Source: Candidatus Altimarinota bacterium (GTDB taxonomy: Bacteria > Patescibacteriota > Gracilibacteria > JAUYGZ01). Taken from it: a stretch of DNA of 64,000 nt. The notes under the pieces were generated by a model. That model saw only the letters and a program-made list of their open reading frames with translations. It did no database searches and was not told the DNA's origin. Location of the stretch: positions 929,096-993,095 of the forward strand of contig JARGOK010000001.1 of the NCBI GenBank assembly GCA_029233985.1, written 5' to 3'. Positions 18,215 through 27,546 of this stretch are shown here, piece by piece. Positions within the stretch are counted from its first letter, which is position 1. Each line of letters begins with the position of its first letter. Both the position numbers and the translations under genes were made by a program.

Positions 18215-21200
18215 TTACAAAACTTGGACTATGAGATCTGCCACCTCAGCTCGAGTCAGATTGTGTGTTGGCTCAAAGAGTTCTCGTCCGCCGCGTGTGA
18301 CACTGACCTTGATATTGTTTTCTAGAGCTGTGGCGACGTATGAGGCGTACCATTGGTTCTCAGAGACGTCGGAGAATGGTGTTGTAGTGCTTGAGCTGAT
18401 GTTGAGCTTTGCTGCTTCTAGGAGGATCTTTAGACCCTCAGCTTTGATGATGGTTTGTCCAGGTTTTACCAGTCTGTTTTTGTACCCTTTGATCATTTCT
18501 TGGAATTTGGCGGTTTCGATATACTTGTAGTGCCAATCTGATGGTTGGGAATCCTTGAAAGATGGGGTTTTTTTGTCAATGAGGGGGTAGGCGAAAGATT
18601 CCAGAATCATTTTGACGAATTCCGCACGGTTGACAGTTTGGTCCGGACGGAAGGTTCCGTCAGAGTAGCCGTTGAGCACTCCCATGGAAGTGAGTTGTTG
18701 GATGGCGTCGTAGTGTGGGTGACTTTCAGATAGATCTGAAAAAATGGGGGCCTTAGGGATTTGGGCGTCGTTGGTGGCCTTATCTTCGACTTTGAGGTCG
18801 TTGTAGTCGTCCGAGGTGACGGTAGACTCTACGCTACGGTCTTTTTCACTGAGACGTTTTACTTTGGTATCGGATGCACTGAAGGTTTGTTGCCCGATGG
18901 AAATTTCCCGGTCCTCGATGATACTTTGGAATTCTAAGATGTTTTCATTGAACTTGAGTTGTGGGAGGCGGAATTCTGAGGCGGTTTGTTTTTCGTTGGT
19001 GTAGGTCGCGATAGTAAAGTCAGACCCTTGTGCAGTGATTTGATTCAAGACAATCTCAAAACCGGCTTCATTGAAGGCTTTTTCATCATAAATGACGTAC
19101 TCGTCTGGGTTTTCAGAAAACCACATACCGTCTACCCCGTATGGATCAGCTTGAAGATCAAAGGCTTGTCCATTTTTTGTTATGACAATTTCGTTTCCAT
19201 TGAGGTCTTCTACTGCCAGGATGATCCACCCGGTCATGTCCCAAGTAGGAGTAGAGGGGCTGTTTGATGTAGTGTTTTGTGCTAAAGGCCCATAGTGTGA
19301 TGATTTATACTCATTTTGGAGTGATAAAGCTTCTCCCATGAGAGAATCGTCTAGTCCTGCTAATAGGACTGGTGTATTTGATTGTTCAAGAGGAACGCTG
19401 GCGAGCTGAGATGATTCAAGCTTTGGAATATTTTTGGCGAGCAATGATGTTTTAAAAAACTCATCGTTCGGTGCATCTTCACATTTTTGATTGAAGTCTT
19501 TTATTGAAGTGGGGACAGGAATGATGAGGTTATTTACCGTTACCTTTATTCCTGATCTGGAGATTCCGGTTGTTTCTCCACTGACTGCAATTGTTTTGGG
19601 TTGAGGAATGTTTACGAAGAGGTTTCCATCAAATTCGACTTCTGTTTCGAGGCTGACTCCTCCATTGAGAGTTATTTCATGTGTTTTGAAGAATCCTGGA
19701 TAGCTGAATGTGATTTTTCCAGAATCAGCATTCGCACATACCTGGAGAGTGTCTCCTAGTCTTGCTCTGCTCAAGACTTTCCCGAGAGTTTTATTCACTC
19801 CTAAGAAATCAAGATTGAGTTGCCCACCGAGATCCATGGCTAATTCATTACTTGGCATGGTGAAGACTGTTCCCCCTTCAAATTCGAGACCAACGAGAAA
19901 GAGTTTTCCGTCTATTCGAAGTACGCCAGTGCTTTCGTAGTCTCCTACGCGGTAAGTGATGTTTGGGTCGAGCTGAAAGGCTGCTCCGCTTTTTGCGAGT
20001 TCTATTCCTTTGAGTGTTATGCTCGATTTGATTCTTCCCATGACGCCGAGTTGAGACGGTTTGAAAATATGTGAGGCATAGGCGTCTGCTTCTACTTTGT
20101 AAATATCATAAGGGAGACGTACTGTAAGAGGGTTGAGTTCTATTCTGCCATGATCTCGTTTGAGCTCGATGGTGAGACCAGTTTCGAGGAGGCCATTTTC
20201 TGCTTTGATGAAGTCGTTGTTGAATAGAGAGAGTTCATTAAGGGCATTTCCTAAGATAGATAGTTTTCCTTCTTTAGCGACAAAATCGATATCGAGTTCG
20301 GCAATGTTGGCCTCTGCAACCCATTCTGAATTTTTTGGCCAATTGCTAGGTCTGAAGGGTTCACTTTTGAGTTTTCCAACCGCCTCGAAGTCAAAATTGT
20401 CGTAGAGGGCTATTTTTACTGGAACAATTTCAAGTTCTTTGAGGACTTTGATGTAGCTGACTCGTGCGAGCTTTTTGAGTTCGTAGTCATTGATAGAACC
20501 GATGAGTTTTGCGCCGAGTTCGATTTTTTTTGTTTGAAGTGTGCTGTTGAGCGTCTTCATATGTTCTTCGATATTTTTTTTGAGTTTTTCTCTCTCAGCT
20601 TTCATGATGGATATTGATGGATGGTTGATATTTCCCATTCCAAACATGAGTTTGCTGTTTGCACGACTCTTATTGATGTTGAATGATGGGTAGACAGCAG
20701 TGAATTCTCCAGAAAAATCATACATGTCAAATGCGAAAGGAAAGCCAAGAGGCTGACTGGCATCGATACCAAATGCTTTGAATTCTCCATTTACCAAGAG
20801 GCTTTGTTTGGGAACGTTTATCATAGCTAATCCATACCCAGAAGCAGGGTTTATTTTTAGCCCGCCGAGTTTGCTGGTGGTGAAGTCATCGACACCTTTG
20901 GCTAGTCTGGTATCAAATTTCCCTTCTATGTATCCTACTTGATCTACTGTGTCTATATGAGCTATGACACTGGCTTCTCTGAGGAGTTCAGAATAAGCAT
21001 TGCATTGTCCTAAGAAAAACTCTGGTTCGATATCTCCTTCACATATGAGTTTGAGAATTTTTGCATCGATGACCATTTCACCATCTTCCGATGTTGAAAT
21101 AATTTTTGACGATTCGGTGTTTGTATTGGTGTTGAGGTTTTGTTGGGACCTGAGGATGTTAGCTTGGAAATTCTTTGGTTCGATGCTTGCTTTTTGGTAT

Positions 21201-23866
21201 TTGATCTCGACGAGTTCTTCAAAGTAATTGAAGCTGTCTTTATCGTCTTTGATACTGATATCGATTGTTTTGGGGTGGAAGAAGTACGCTGTTGAAGTAC
21301 ACTCCATAACCATCTCAGAAGTACTTTGTGTGCCGACGAAAACTGCACCTCCACAGTTTCCCCCAATACGAATATTCATTTCCTTGGTGGAGAGGTTTAC
21401 TCCTGTGATCGAGATATTGTATTTATTGTTTTCTTTGGCTGTTATGCTGACATCGTAGACTTCTTGGACTTTTAAAGCCCTGAGGTCGAGTTGGGTTTTG
21501 GTGCTGCCATCGATGAATTGGAGTTCTTGTACGGAGACTTTTTTGAGTAAGCACATGAATTCGTACTTTGTTGGGCTGGCAAGTACTACTGCTACTTGTG
21601 AGCAGTCCTTGGTGTCTAGTTGGAGTGTTTTTGGAAGATTTCTTCCTGTCACGGTGATTTTTTGGTGGCGGTTGTTCCGGTTTATTCCACCCGCTACGAT
21701 TCGGGTGATGGATGGTTCACCACCAGAAAATGTCCCTTCTTCTACTCTCGGGTAATCAAACTGGAATGATTCTTCGTCGCGGATGATTTTGTAAAGAGCG
21801 CTGATGTATTGGATCGTTTGTTTTGGGAAGACTTTTTTTTGTCCGTCTATGAGTTGTTTGACATGGACTTGTTTGGGCGACAGATTTTCAAAGAACTCAT
21901 TGAAAAGAGGCCATACTGCTTTTTTCTTTTGAGTCCGGACAGCGGGGTCATCATCATTGATACTGTATTGTTCTTCGATTTTATTGTATTCGGATTGTTC
22001 GGAGGCAGTGAATTGTGGAGTACAGGTAAAATCAAATCCGTAGGTGGTGTAGGTACTTGGCAGGATATTAAGACCAGCACATTCTTCGAGCCAAACGAGA
22101 GGTTGGGTGTCGCTGGAGTCGGTGAAAGGAAGATTGATTCCAACAATATTAAAAGTGGTTTCTGTTCCTACAACGGCTTCTTGCGGAGTGATTTTGTGGA
22201 CTTCAGTGTTTTGATTGTTGCTGAGGTCGATGTACCCCGAGATGACAATGTTTGCTTGGTCTTCTTCATCCGTGAGGAAGGTCCCATCAAGATTTTTCTT
22301 TGACCGAGTTTTGAAGATAAAGAGGTGGCGGAAGCTTTTTCCGTCGAGGTTTTCGTCGGTGGTGGGGACAATTTTTTCACATTCGATGGTGAGTTTTTCG
22401 GTGCTGCTTTCAATGAGTTTCCATGTCTGACACCCTTCCATGAAATACGTGGTGATACGTTGGACGTTTTTTCCAGTGATAGTAAATCGAGTAGGGGTGT
22501 AGAAAATTGCCGAACGTGGAGTGAGTTCATTGATGGAAATACCATAGTTGACTTCGAAATTGTTGGTGTAGAGAGGCGCTTCGCCTGTATTTTTTGCTGA
22601 TCGGTTCCGGAAAATTTCAAAGCTGAAGTTTCTTTCGTTGTCTTGGCTGACGGCTCCGAGATTGAGTGGAAGCTTGCAGCGAAGTTTTATATGTCCTGCA
22701 CTGAGAAGATAAAATTCATCTGCTTTTTTGCAGTATGCTTGTTGATTTCGTTTGAACTTTATATCATAAATATCGAATAGGAGATCTCCTGTGAAGTTCT
22801 TTCCAGTGATATCAATATCCATATAGTCACCTGCTGCTGTAGGGATGTATTCGGCTTTATTTACTACGATAACGTTTGATGGTGTTCCGGCTTGTACTTC
22901 TATTTGGTATTCGAGTTTTCCTTCTGGCTGATTTGGAGCTGAAAATACTCCCGTCTTGAGACCAGTTTGAGTAGTGACAGCACAAGAAATCTCTACTTTG
23001 TTCTGAGATTTATAAGTGTAGGTTTGATCGGTACAGAGATCATTTAAGAGCGTTAGAGGCACGTTTTCTGCAAAGTTTTTTCCTGTCAGTGTGAAGGTCG
23101 TATTGCTTCCTCCAGTGGCTTGAAGCGGAGTGATACTGTGAACTTGGTGGAGTTCGAGAATGTATGGATAGACACCGTAGTGATACTGTGAATAAGCTCT
23201 TTTTGGATCATAGGGGATGGTTGTTGATGTGAGAGTACTTCCATTAGCAATGTTGCTATGTCCTCCAAGAGGTTCGGGTAGGAGAATATTATTTTGATCA
23301 TCAGTATAGTTTCTGCTTTCAAAATGAAGGTGTGTTCCCTTGTTGTTATCGTACTCGCATGGAGTACTGCTTGAAATAATTGTTCCAGTATCTCCCATGA
23401 GCCCAAGGATTTGGCCTGCTTGTACAGTGTCATTCACGCTCACGTATTTTGAGAGAGTGTCTTTGATCATATGTGCGTAATACATTTTGGATCCATCATC
23501 GTGTTCGATGATGACGTAATTTCCGTATGAATTATCTTTATATTTTTTTACCGTATCGTCTGTGAAAATTACTGTGCCTGCTCGTGATGCTAGGATAGGC
23601 ACACCATAGCTATAACATCTTGCACCTTTTGTGCGTACATCTTCAGATACTTGCGACAGATATTTTGTAGGTATTTCTGCAGCTTGAAAATCTAAGCTTT
23701 TATGAACAGTTTTAAGCCGAGAATGATGCCCAGAATAACTGCTCGTTACCCGGTGTTTTCCTGTAGGGAGTGGAAAAAGAAAGGTTGGCTCAGCAAAAGC
23801 TGGTGCAAGGTATGCTGATATGAGTGTGGTCAGTATACTGATCGATAAGAGGTATTTTTTTATCAT
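18215..23866 (-). CDS. Giant exported M23 (LytM-type) peptidase with Ig-like repeats and three SLH motifs
   Basis: 1883 residues. Signal peptide 1-25. An M23 zinc endopeptidase domain spans ~30-190 with every key residue: H55-x3-D59 (HKSLDF), H132 (YYAHM), and H179/H181 (GTHLHFE), so it should cleave peptidoglycan cross-bridges. Six Ig-like repeats follow (~250-880), each with G-[KIRV]-N-[FLV] and a Cys pair. Then a long beta-rich region (~950-1500), an acidic linker, and three C-terminal SLH motifs: FSDLSESHPHYDAI..GYSDGTFRPDQTVNRAE, FKDSQPSDWHYKYI..IKAEGLK, FSDVSENQWYASYV..LTRAEVADL. It starts 13 bases after the preceding SLH gene. Likely a wall-anchored peptidoglycan remodeller. Confidence 0.93.
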   Translation of the reverse strand: MIKKYLLSISILTTLISAYLAPAFAEPTFLFPLPTGKHRVTSSYSGHHSRLKTVHKSLDFQAAEIPTKYLSQVSEDVRTKGARCYSYGVPILASRAGTVIFTDDTVKKYKDNSYGNYVIIEHDDGSKMYYAHMIKDTLSKYVSVNDTVQAGQILGLMGDTGTIISSSTPCEYDNNKGTHLHFESRNYTDDQNNILLPEPLGGHSNIANGSTLTSTTIPYDPKRAYSQYHYGVYPYILELHQVHSITPLQATGGSNTTFTLTGKNFAENVPLTLLNDLCTDQTYTYKSQNKVEISCAVTTQTGLKTGVFSAPNQPEGKLEYQIEVQAGTPSNVIVVNKAEYIPTAAGDYMDIDITGKNFTGDLLFDIYDIKFKRNQQAYCKKADEFYLLSAGHIKLRCKLPLNLGAVSQDNERNFSFEIFRNRSAKNTGEAPLYTNNFEVNYGISINELTPRSAIFYTPTRFTITGKNVQRITTYFMEGCQTWKLIESSTEKLTIECEKIVPTTDENLDGKSFRHLFIFKTRSKKNLDGTFLTDEEDQANIVISGYIDLSNNQNTEVHKITPQEAVVGTETTFNIVGINLPFTDSSDTQPLVWLEECAGLNILPSTYTTYGFDFTCTPQFTASEQSEYNKIEEQYSINDDDPAVRTQKKKAVWPLFNEFFENLSPKQVHVKQLIDGQKKVFPKQTIQYISALYKIIRDEESFQFDYPRVEEGTFSGGEPSITRIVAGGINRNNRHQKITVTGRNLPKTLQLDTKDCSQVAVVLASPTKYEFMCLLKKVSVQELQFIDGSTKTQLDLRALKVQEVYDVSITAKENNKYNISITGVNLSTKEMNIRIGGNCGGAVFVGTQSTSEMVMECTSTAYFFHPKTIDISIKDDKDSFNYFEELVEIKYQKASIEPKNFQANILRSQQNLNTNTNTESSKIISTSEDGEMVIDAKILKLICEGDIEPEFFLGQCNAYSELLREASVIAHIDTVDQVGYIEGKFDTRLAKGVDDFTTSKLGGLKINPASGYGLAMINVPKQSLLVNGEFKAFGIDASQPLGFPFAFDMYDFSGEFTAVYPSFNINKSRANSKLMFGMGNINHPSISIMKAEREKLKKNIEEHMKTLNSTLQTKKIELGAKLIGSINDYELKKLARVSYIKVLKELEIVPVKIALYDNFDFEAVGKLKSEPFRPSNWPKNSEWVAEANIAELDIDFVAKEGKLSILGNALNELSLFNNDFIKAENGLLETGLTIELKRDHGRIELNPLTVRLPYDIYKVEADAYASHIFKPSQLGVMGRIKSSITLKGIELAKSGAAFQLDPNITYRVGDYESTGVLRIDGKLFLVGLEFEGGTVFTMPSNELAMDLGGQLNLDFLGVNKTLGKVLSRARLGDTLQVCANADSGKITFSYPGFFKTHEITLNGGVSLETEVEFDGNLFVNIPQPKTIAVSGETTGISRSGIKVTVNNLIIPVPTSIKDFNQKCEDAPNDEFFKTSLLAKNIPKLESSQLASVPLEQSNTPVLLAGLDDSLMGEALSLQNEYKSSHYGPLAQNTTSNSPSTPTWDMTGWIILAVEDLNGNEIVITKNGQAFDLQADPYGVDGMWFSENPDEYVIYDEKAFNEAGFEIVLNQITAQGSDFTIATYTNEKQTASEFRLPQLKFNENILEFQSIIEDREISIGQQTFSASDTKVKRLSEKDRSVESTVTSDDYNDLKVEDKATNDAQIPKAPIFSDLSESHPHYDAIQQLTSMGVLNGYSDGTFRPDQTVNRAEFVKMILESFAYPLIDKKTPSFKDSQPSDWHYKYIETAKFQEMIKGYKNRLVKPGQTIIKAEGLKILLEAAKLNISSSTTTPFSDVSENQWYASYVATALENNIKVSVTRGGRELFEPTHNLTRAEVADLIVQVL

Positions 23867-23879
23867 TTATGGTGTGTTG

Positions 23880-25034
23880 TTAGCGTTTAGATATGTTTGG
23901 TAGGAGTTGAGTCAGGCTTTTTTCTAAACAGCTTGGTTCGTTGTAAGATTGGACGTTGAGATTTATTGTCCCGGCATTAGTTTCAACATAGTGAGTTGTC
24001 CATTTGTCTCCATTATCCCAATTAATCGTGAATTCGTATGCATCAATTCCAGAAATATTGGTGAGTTTTTTAAGGTTTTTGTTGCTGTAGGGAATCATGA
24101 AACTCATGGGGTCAGCATCTTTTTCAGAAATTTGTTGTGCATTCATTCCTTCGTCAAAAACTAATTTAATGACACATTCATCTGCAAATTGAAGAGAAGT
24201 GATGTCTTTTGTTCGTTCAATTGCTGAAACCTTTACATTTTCATCTATATTGAGATCATATCCATGTGCTCGATGATTAATTTTTGTGCTGTTTTGTGTA
24301 AAGGTGACGTTGATTTTATCTGGTCCCAGATCGATATCTCTATATCGATCGTCTGTTGGATCAATGGTTGTAAACGCTTCATCTGGGATGTAGGGAATGT
24401 TTGAGTCTGCTGTGGAGCTTGGGTTGTCTTCGACGTATTTGGCGATGTTGTAGATGATGGTTGCTGCGTCTTGCCGTTGCATAGGATCGTTTGGCTTGAG
24501 TTTGATAGTGTTGCTCAAGAAGTTCATTTTAAGACCTTTGGCTACAAAAGGGACGTACCATTGGTCTGATTGAATATCGCTGAATTGTCCTGTTGCGAGT
24601 GAATTACTGGCGTTAATGGTTTTATTGAAGGGGAGGGCACTGATGGCCATCTTGATGAATTCTACTCGATTGACCTCTTGATTTGGTTTGTACTTTCCAT
24701 CTGAGTACCCCTTTACCATGGAGCGTTTTTTGGCGCTGGTGACGTATTTTGCAAACCATTCTGATTGTGGGACGTCAGGAAACCCTGAATTGGTATCGCT
24801 TTCTTCACCTGCACCTATTGCTTCAAAGATGATCTTGAGAGCTTCTGCACGATTTATGGTGCGTTCTGGTTTGAAGGTTCCGTCGGCGTAACCTTTGATG
24901 ATACCTTTGGTATTGAGGTAGTCAACCATGACAGAGAGTTCGGATCCTGTACGGACGTCACTAAAGGAAGCAGCTGAAGCTACTGGGATGCTCAGGATAC
25001 TTATGATACTGAGGATGCTGAAGAATTTTTTCAT
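23880..25034 (-). CDS. Exported SLH-domain protein
   Basis: 384 residues. Signal peptide 1-21 (SIPVASAAS). Three N-terminal SLH motifs: FSDVRTGSELSVMVDYL..IKGYADGTFKPERTINRAE, FPDVPQSEWFAKYVTSA..VKGYSDGKYKPNQEVNRVE, and FSDIQSDQWYVPFVAKGL with a degenerate end at LKPNDPMQRQDAATII. The C-terminal ~170 residues form a beta-rich domain of unknown type with a Cys near each end (ADECVIKL, EPSCLEK). First gene of a two-gene operon with the M23/SLH giant. SLH triplets bind secondary wall polymers in characterised S-layer bacteria, so surface attachment is expected. Confidence 0.92.
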   Translation of the reverse strand: MKKFFSILSIISILSIPVASAASFSDVRTGSELSVMVDYLNTKGIIKGYADGTFKPERTINRAEALKIIFEAIGAGEESDTNSGFPDVPQSEWFAKYVTSAKKRSMVKGYSDGKYKPNQEVNRVEFIKMAISALPFNKTINASNSLATGQFSDIQSDQWYVPFVAKGLKMNFLSNTIKLKPNDPMQRQDAATIIYNIAKYVEDNPSSTADSNIPYIPDEAFTTIDPTDDRYRDIDLGPDKINVTFTQNSTKINHRAHGYDLNIDENVKVSAIERTKDITSLQFADECVIKLVFDEGMNAQQISEKDADPMSFMIPYSNKNLKKLTNISGIDAYEFTINWDNGDKWTTHYVETNAGTINLNVQSYNEPSCLEKSLTQLLPNISKR

Positions 25035-25065
25035 AACAGAAACATGAAGAGAAAAGATAACTTTA

Positions 25066-25095
25066 ATATAGCAAGTATGTCTCTTCTATTGCAAA
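25066..25095 (-). promoter_or_regulatory. Probable promoter of the SLH / M23 operon
   Basis: Minus strand: TTGCAA (25090-25095), 18-base spacer, TATATT (25066-25071). It gives a leader of about 25 bases to the ATG at 25034, with no Shine-Dalgarno. Confidence 0.5.
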
Positions 25096-25187
25096 GATTA
25101 TGAAGGTGGGGTTGAGTAGGGAAGTTGTTCATGTGTTGAGGGCAGAAACACAGATAGATATGATTCGTGTGTTTGCACATATTTCTT

Positions 25188-25223
25188 ATCAGAAGGCGAG
25201 GTTTCGTTACCTCGCCTTCTGAT
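25188..25223. terminator. Perfect 14-bp inverted repeat between operons (terminator-like, no T-tract)
   Basis: ATCAGAAGGCGAGG (25188-25201), 8-base loop, CCTCGCCTTCTGAT (25210-25223). It lies 40 bases past the minus-strand stop of the transporter gene. Neither side carries a T run, so intrinsic termination is uncertain; an RNA-stabilising 3' hairpin is the alternative. Confidence 0.45.
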
Positions 25224-25262
25224 GAAGAAACGAATTTTAACCTGTATTTAAAGAAGGGTGTA

Positions 25263-26909
25263 TTACCCTCTTTTGAACTCTTCTGTCTTGAGGAAAGGAA
25301 CGACGATGAGACACATTAGTGAGGTGATGATGTTGATCCAGATGAGGATTTCGATGACGTCTACTTCGATTGCGGAGACTTCTAGGGTTGGATGATAGAT
25401 GCCCATAAGGTAGTTGTAAAAGAATCCTGAAAGCCATCCGGAAAGGGATAACCCAATATTCATGATGCTTGCAATGATGGCGTAGTTGGTGGCTTCAGCT
25501 TTTTCTGGGCAAACGAGTACAGCGAGCTTTAAGAGTGGGATGTAGGCCACCATAAAGATCATCTCGTCGATAATGGATTGGGTATAGAGGAAATGCTCAA
25601 TGGGATTGAGTAGGGATGCTGTAGCCCAGGGATTGATCCATTCTCCTCCTGATATAATGACTGTGAAAAGATTGTCGAGGAAGTATATAGGAGTGGCAAT
25701 GATGGTTCCTAGAGTAGAGATGGCCCAATTGCTTCCAATCCATTCTGCGTATTCTGGTCTCGTGATGGCAAAGCTGCTGAGGCTAAAAAGGGCTGCTAAG
25801 AGGACGGTAAAGGTGAGGAGTTTACGGAGATTTATTTTGTCGAAATATTTTACGGCGAGGAAGACTCCAGCGATAGAACCGAGTTGGGCGATAGTGTTCA
25901 TAAATCCAAGGGTCTTTTCGTTGATCAAGAGCGTGTCTTTTACGTAAAAGAACATGCTTGATCCAGTTCCGGGGTTGATTCTCCAGAGGAGGATGAAGAG
26001 AATGGCGAGAAAAATCATTTTGGAGGCCATGCCCATGATGACGAGTTTGCGGTAATAGCTCACCATCCAAGCCATAAAGCTTCCCCAGAGGATGACCGTG
26101 ATGTAGCTTCCAGATATGAAAGGGAGGTTTTCTGCTAAGTAGGCATCGAGTTGTTGTCCGAAGGCGAGTTTGAGGATGATGAGGGTGAAAATAACCATCA
26201 GGCTGATGATGTAGCCCTTGCTGAAGAGTGAGAGATCAAAGTTTTTTGTTTGATACTGAGCGAGCGTACTTTCAGTCGAAATAGAGTCTTCTGGGTCTGC
26301 TTGGAAGACTTGGAGTTTGTCGACGGGTTTTTCTTTGATGAAGAATGATGCGAAAAAGGTGATGAGAGGGAAGGCAGCTGCGATGAAGTACATTTGATGA
26401 GGTGTCAGGATTTCTGCGAAGATGAGCAGTCCTGAGAAAAATGAGGTGATAAAGGAAGCAGTTCGAATGGAGGCTTGGGTGATTCCTTGGAGCCTTGTGA
26501 CATTTTCGTCATTTGATTCTTCTACTACAAACCCATCGGTGGCGACATCAGTGAGGGAGAGTCCAAGGTTTGCGAAGATCATGAAGAGGAAGAAGCTTTG
26601 GAAACTGTATCCTTGGAGAGCGATTCCAATAAACCCTAAGAACCCCATTAGGGGACCAAGATGGAGATATGGTCTTCGTCTGAATTTTCCAATCGGGACA
26701 AGATCAGTTAGGAGGCCGAAGACGGGCTTGATGCTCCATGGAAGGGTTGCTGCCACTCCTATGAGACCCATTTGGTAGAAATCGAGACCTAATTCTTCTC
26801 TGAGAATGAGTGAAGAAGCGATCCCGACGATTCCGGCGGATCCTTGGACGAAGTAGACGATGGAGACGAAAAATTCGTTGAAGGATTGCCAGGGGAGGTA
26901 TCGGGACAT
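25263..26909 (-). CDS. Folate-biopterin (BT1)-type major facilitator transporter
   Basis: 548 residues, about twelve hydrophobic segments. The N-terminal half shows BT1/FBT family marks: LPWSIKPVFGLLTDLVPIGKFRRRPYL after helix 2 and LSLTDVATDGFVVEES in helix 4, with the internal acidic residues typical of the family. There is a long central cytoplasmic loop (~210-235, PVDKLQVFQADPEDSIS). Known members carry folates, pterins or S-adenosylmethionine in protists, plants and cyanobacteria; the substrate here cannot be read from sequence. It stands alone on the minus strand between an SLH operon and the polysaccharide cluster. Confidence 0.78.
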   Translation of the reverse strand: MSRYLPWQSFNEFFVSIVYFVQGSAGIVGIASSLILREELGLDFYQMGLIGVAATLPWSIKPVFGLLTDLVPIGKFRRRPYLHLGPLMGFLGFIGIALQGYSFQSFFLFMIFANLGLSLTDVATDGFVVEESNDENVTRLQGITQASIRTASFITSFFSGLLIFAEILTPHQMYFIAAAFPLITFFASFFIKEKPVDKLQVFQADPEDSISTESTLAQYQTKNFDLSLFSKGYIISLMVIFTLIILKLAFGQQLDAYLAENLPFISGSYITVILWGSFMAWMVSYYRKLVIMGMASKMIFLAILFILLWRINPGTGSSMFFYVKDTLLINEKTLGFMNTIAQLGSIAGVFLAVKYFDKINLRKLLTFTVLLAALFSLSSFAITRPEYAEWIGSNWAISTLGTIIATPIYFLDNLFTVIISGGEWINPWATASLLNPIEHFLYTQSIIDEMIFMVAYIPLLKLAVLVCPEKAEATNYAIIASIMNIGLSLSGWLSGFFYNYLMGIYHPTLEVSAIEVDVIEILIWINIITSLMCLIVVPFLKTEEFKRG

Positions 26910-27001
26910 ATAGAGAAGTTAAATCGTATTTAAGAACAGTGTTGCAGAGAAGGAGTTAATTCACAAGTTTTGATTATTGCTGGATATATAAACAATGATT
27001 A

Positions 27002-27029
27002 TTGCTTTTTCTTGATATTATTATATAAT
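27002..27029 (+). promoter_or_regulatory. Probable promoter
   Basis: TTGCTT (27002-27007), 16-base spacer, perfect TATAAT (27024-27029). It precedes the small gene at 27129. The leader contains GGGAGAG and CTCTCTC around a T6 run near 27044-27064, which could form a small hairpin. Confidence 0.5.
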
Positions 27030-27128
27030 ACATTCAGCTCAACAGGGGAGAGTTTTTTCTCTCTCGATGTCGTTGAGTTTGAACTTTCACATTTTGTCTT
27101 GTTTTTATGCCCGGAAAGAGGCTCCCTT

Positions 27129-27491
27129 ATGTCAGAGAATACGTTAGGTTTCTCAGGTGTTGTTGTTATATGTTCTCCTAGAGTAGAGGAAGAACTTTTG
27201 AAAAATGGATGGAATCAATTCGTCAAAAATTGCCCTCGTATACACGATAGCAACAAACAATTCTATCTTGATCATGTTTGTTTCTTAGGCAGTTTTCCAG
27301 AGGTTTTAGCTGCCGATGTCTATTTTCGAAATGACCTTGAGGACATAGTCATTGTGTCTGCAGAAAGTACTAAGGAAATTGGGGAGGATATCTTTGAATT
27401 TTTGAGTCTTGGGCTTCCTGTCCATTCAGTGGCGTATCCCGATTTCGATTTGTTTCCTTGGTTTTTCCAAGGCGAGTACGTATCTCGGTGA
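27129..27491 (+). CDS. Hypothetical protein, 120 residues
   Basis: Begins MSENTLGFSGVVVICSPRVE. A frame open further upstream exists, but the TATAAT lies at 27024-27029, so the ATG at 27129 is the natural start. It looks like a compact alpha/beta protein (GVVVICSP.., DIVIVSAEST, LGLPVHSVAYPDFD), perhaps Rossmann-like, with no signal peptide or membrane segment. I do not recognise a family. It lies 55 bases upstream of the rhamnose reductase-like gene, possibly co-transcribed. Confidence 0.6.
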   Translation: MSENTLGFSGVVVICSPRVEEELLKNGWNQFVKNCPRIHDSNKQFYLDHVCFLGSFPEVLAADVYFRNDLEDIVIVSAESTKEIGEDIFEFLSLGLPVHSVAYPDFDLFPWFFQGEYVSR

Positions 27492-27546
27492 TCGCTGCTG
27501 GCTTTTGGTGTCTGAACTGAGTATGCTGTTGTGGATAATAAACTCT

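Noticed and set aside
18028..18234. 68-codon plus-strand frame in the gap before the M23/SLH gene.
   Set aside because: It runs through hairpin repeats and overlaps the end of the minus-strand gene; no protein features.
21809..22303. 164-codon open frame on the plus strand inside the M23/SLH gene.
   Set aside because: It overlaps the confirmed large gene in antisense, has no start context and no recognisable domain.
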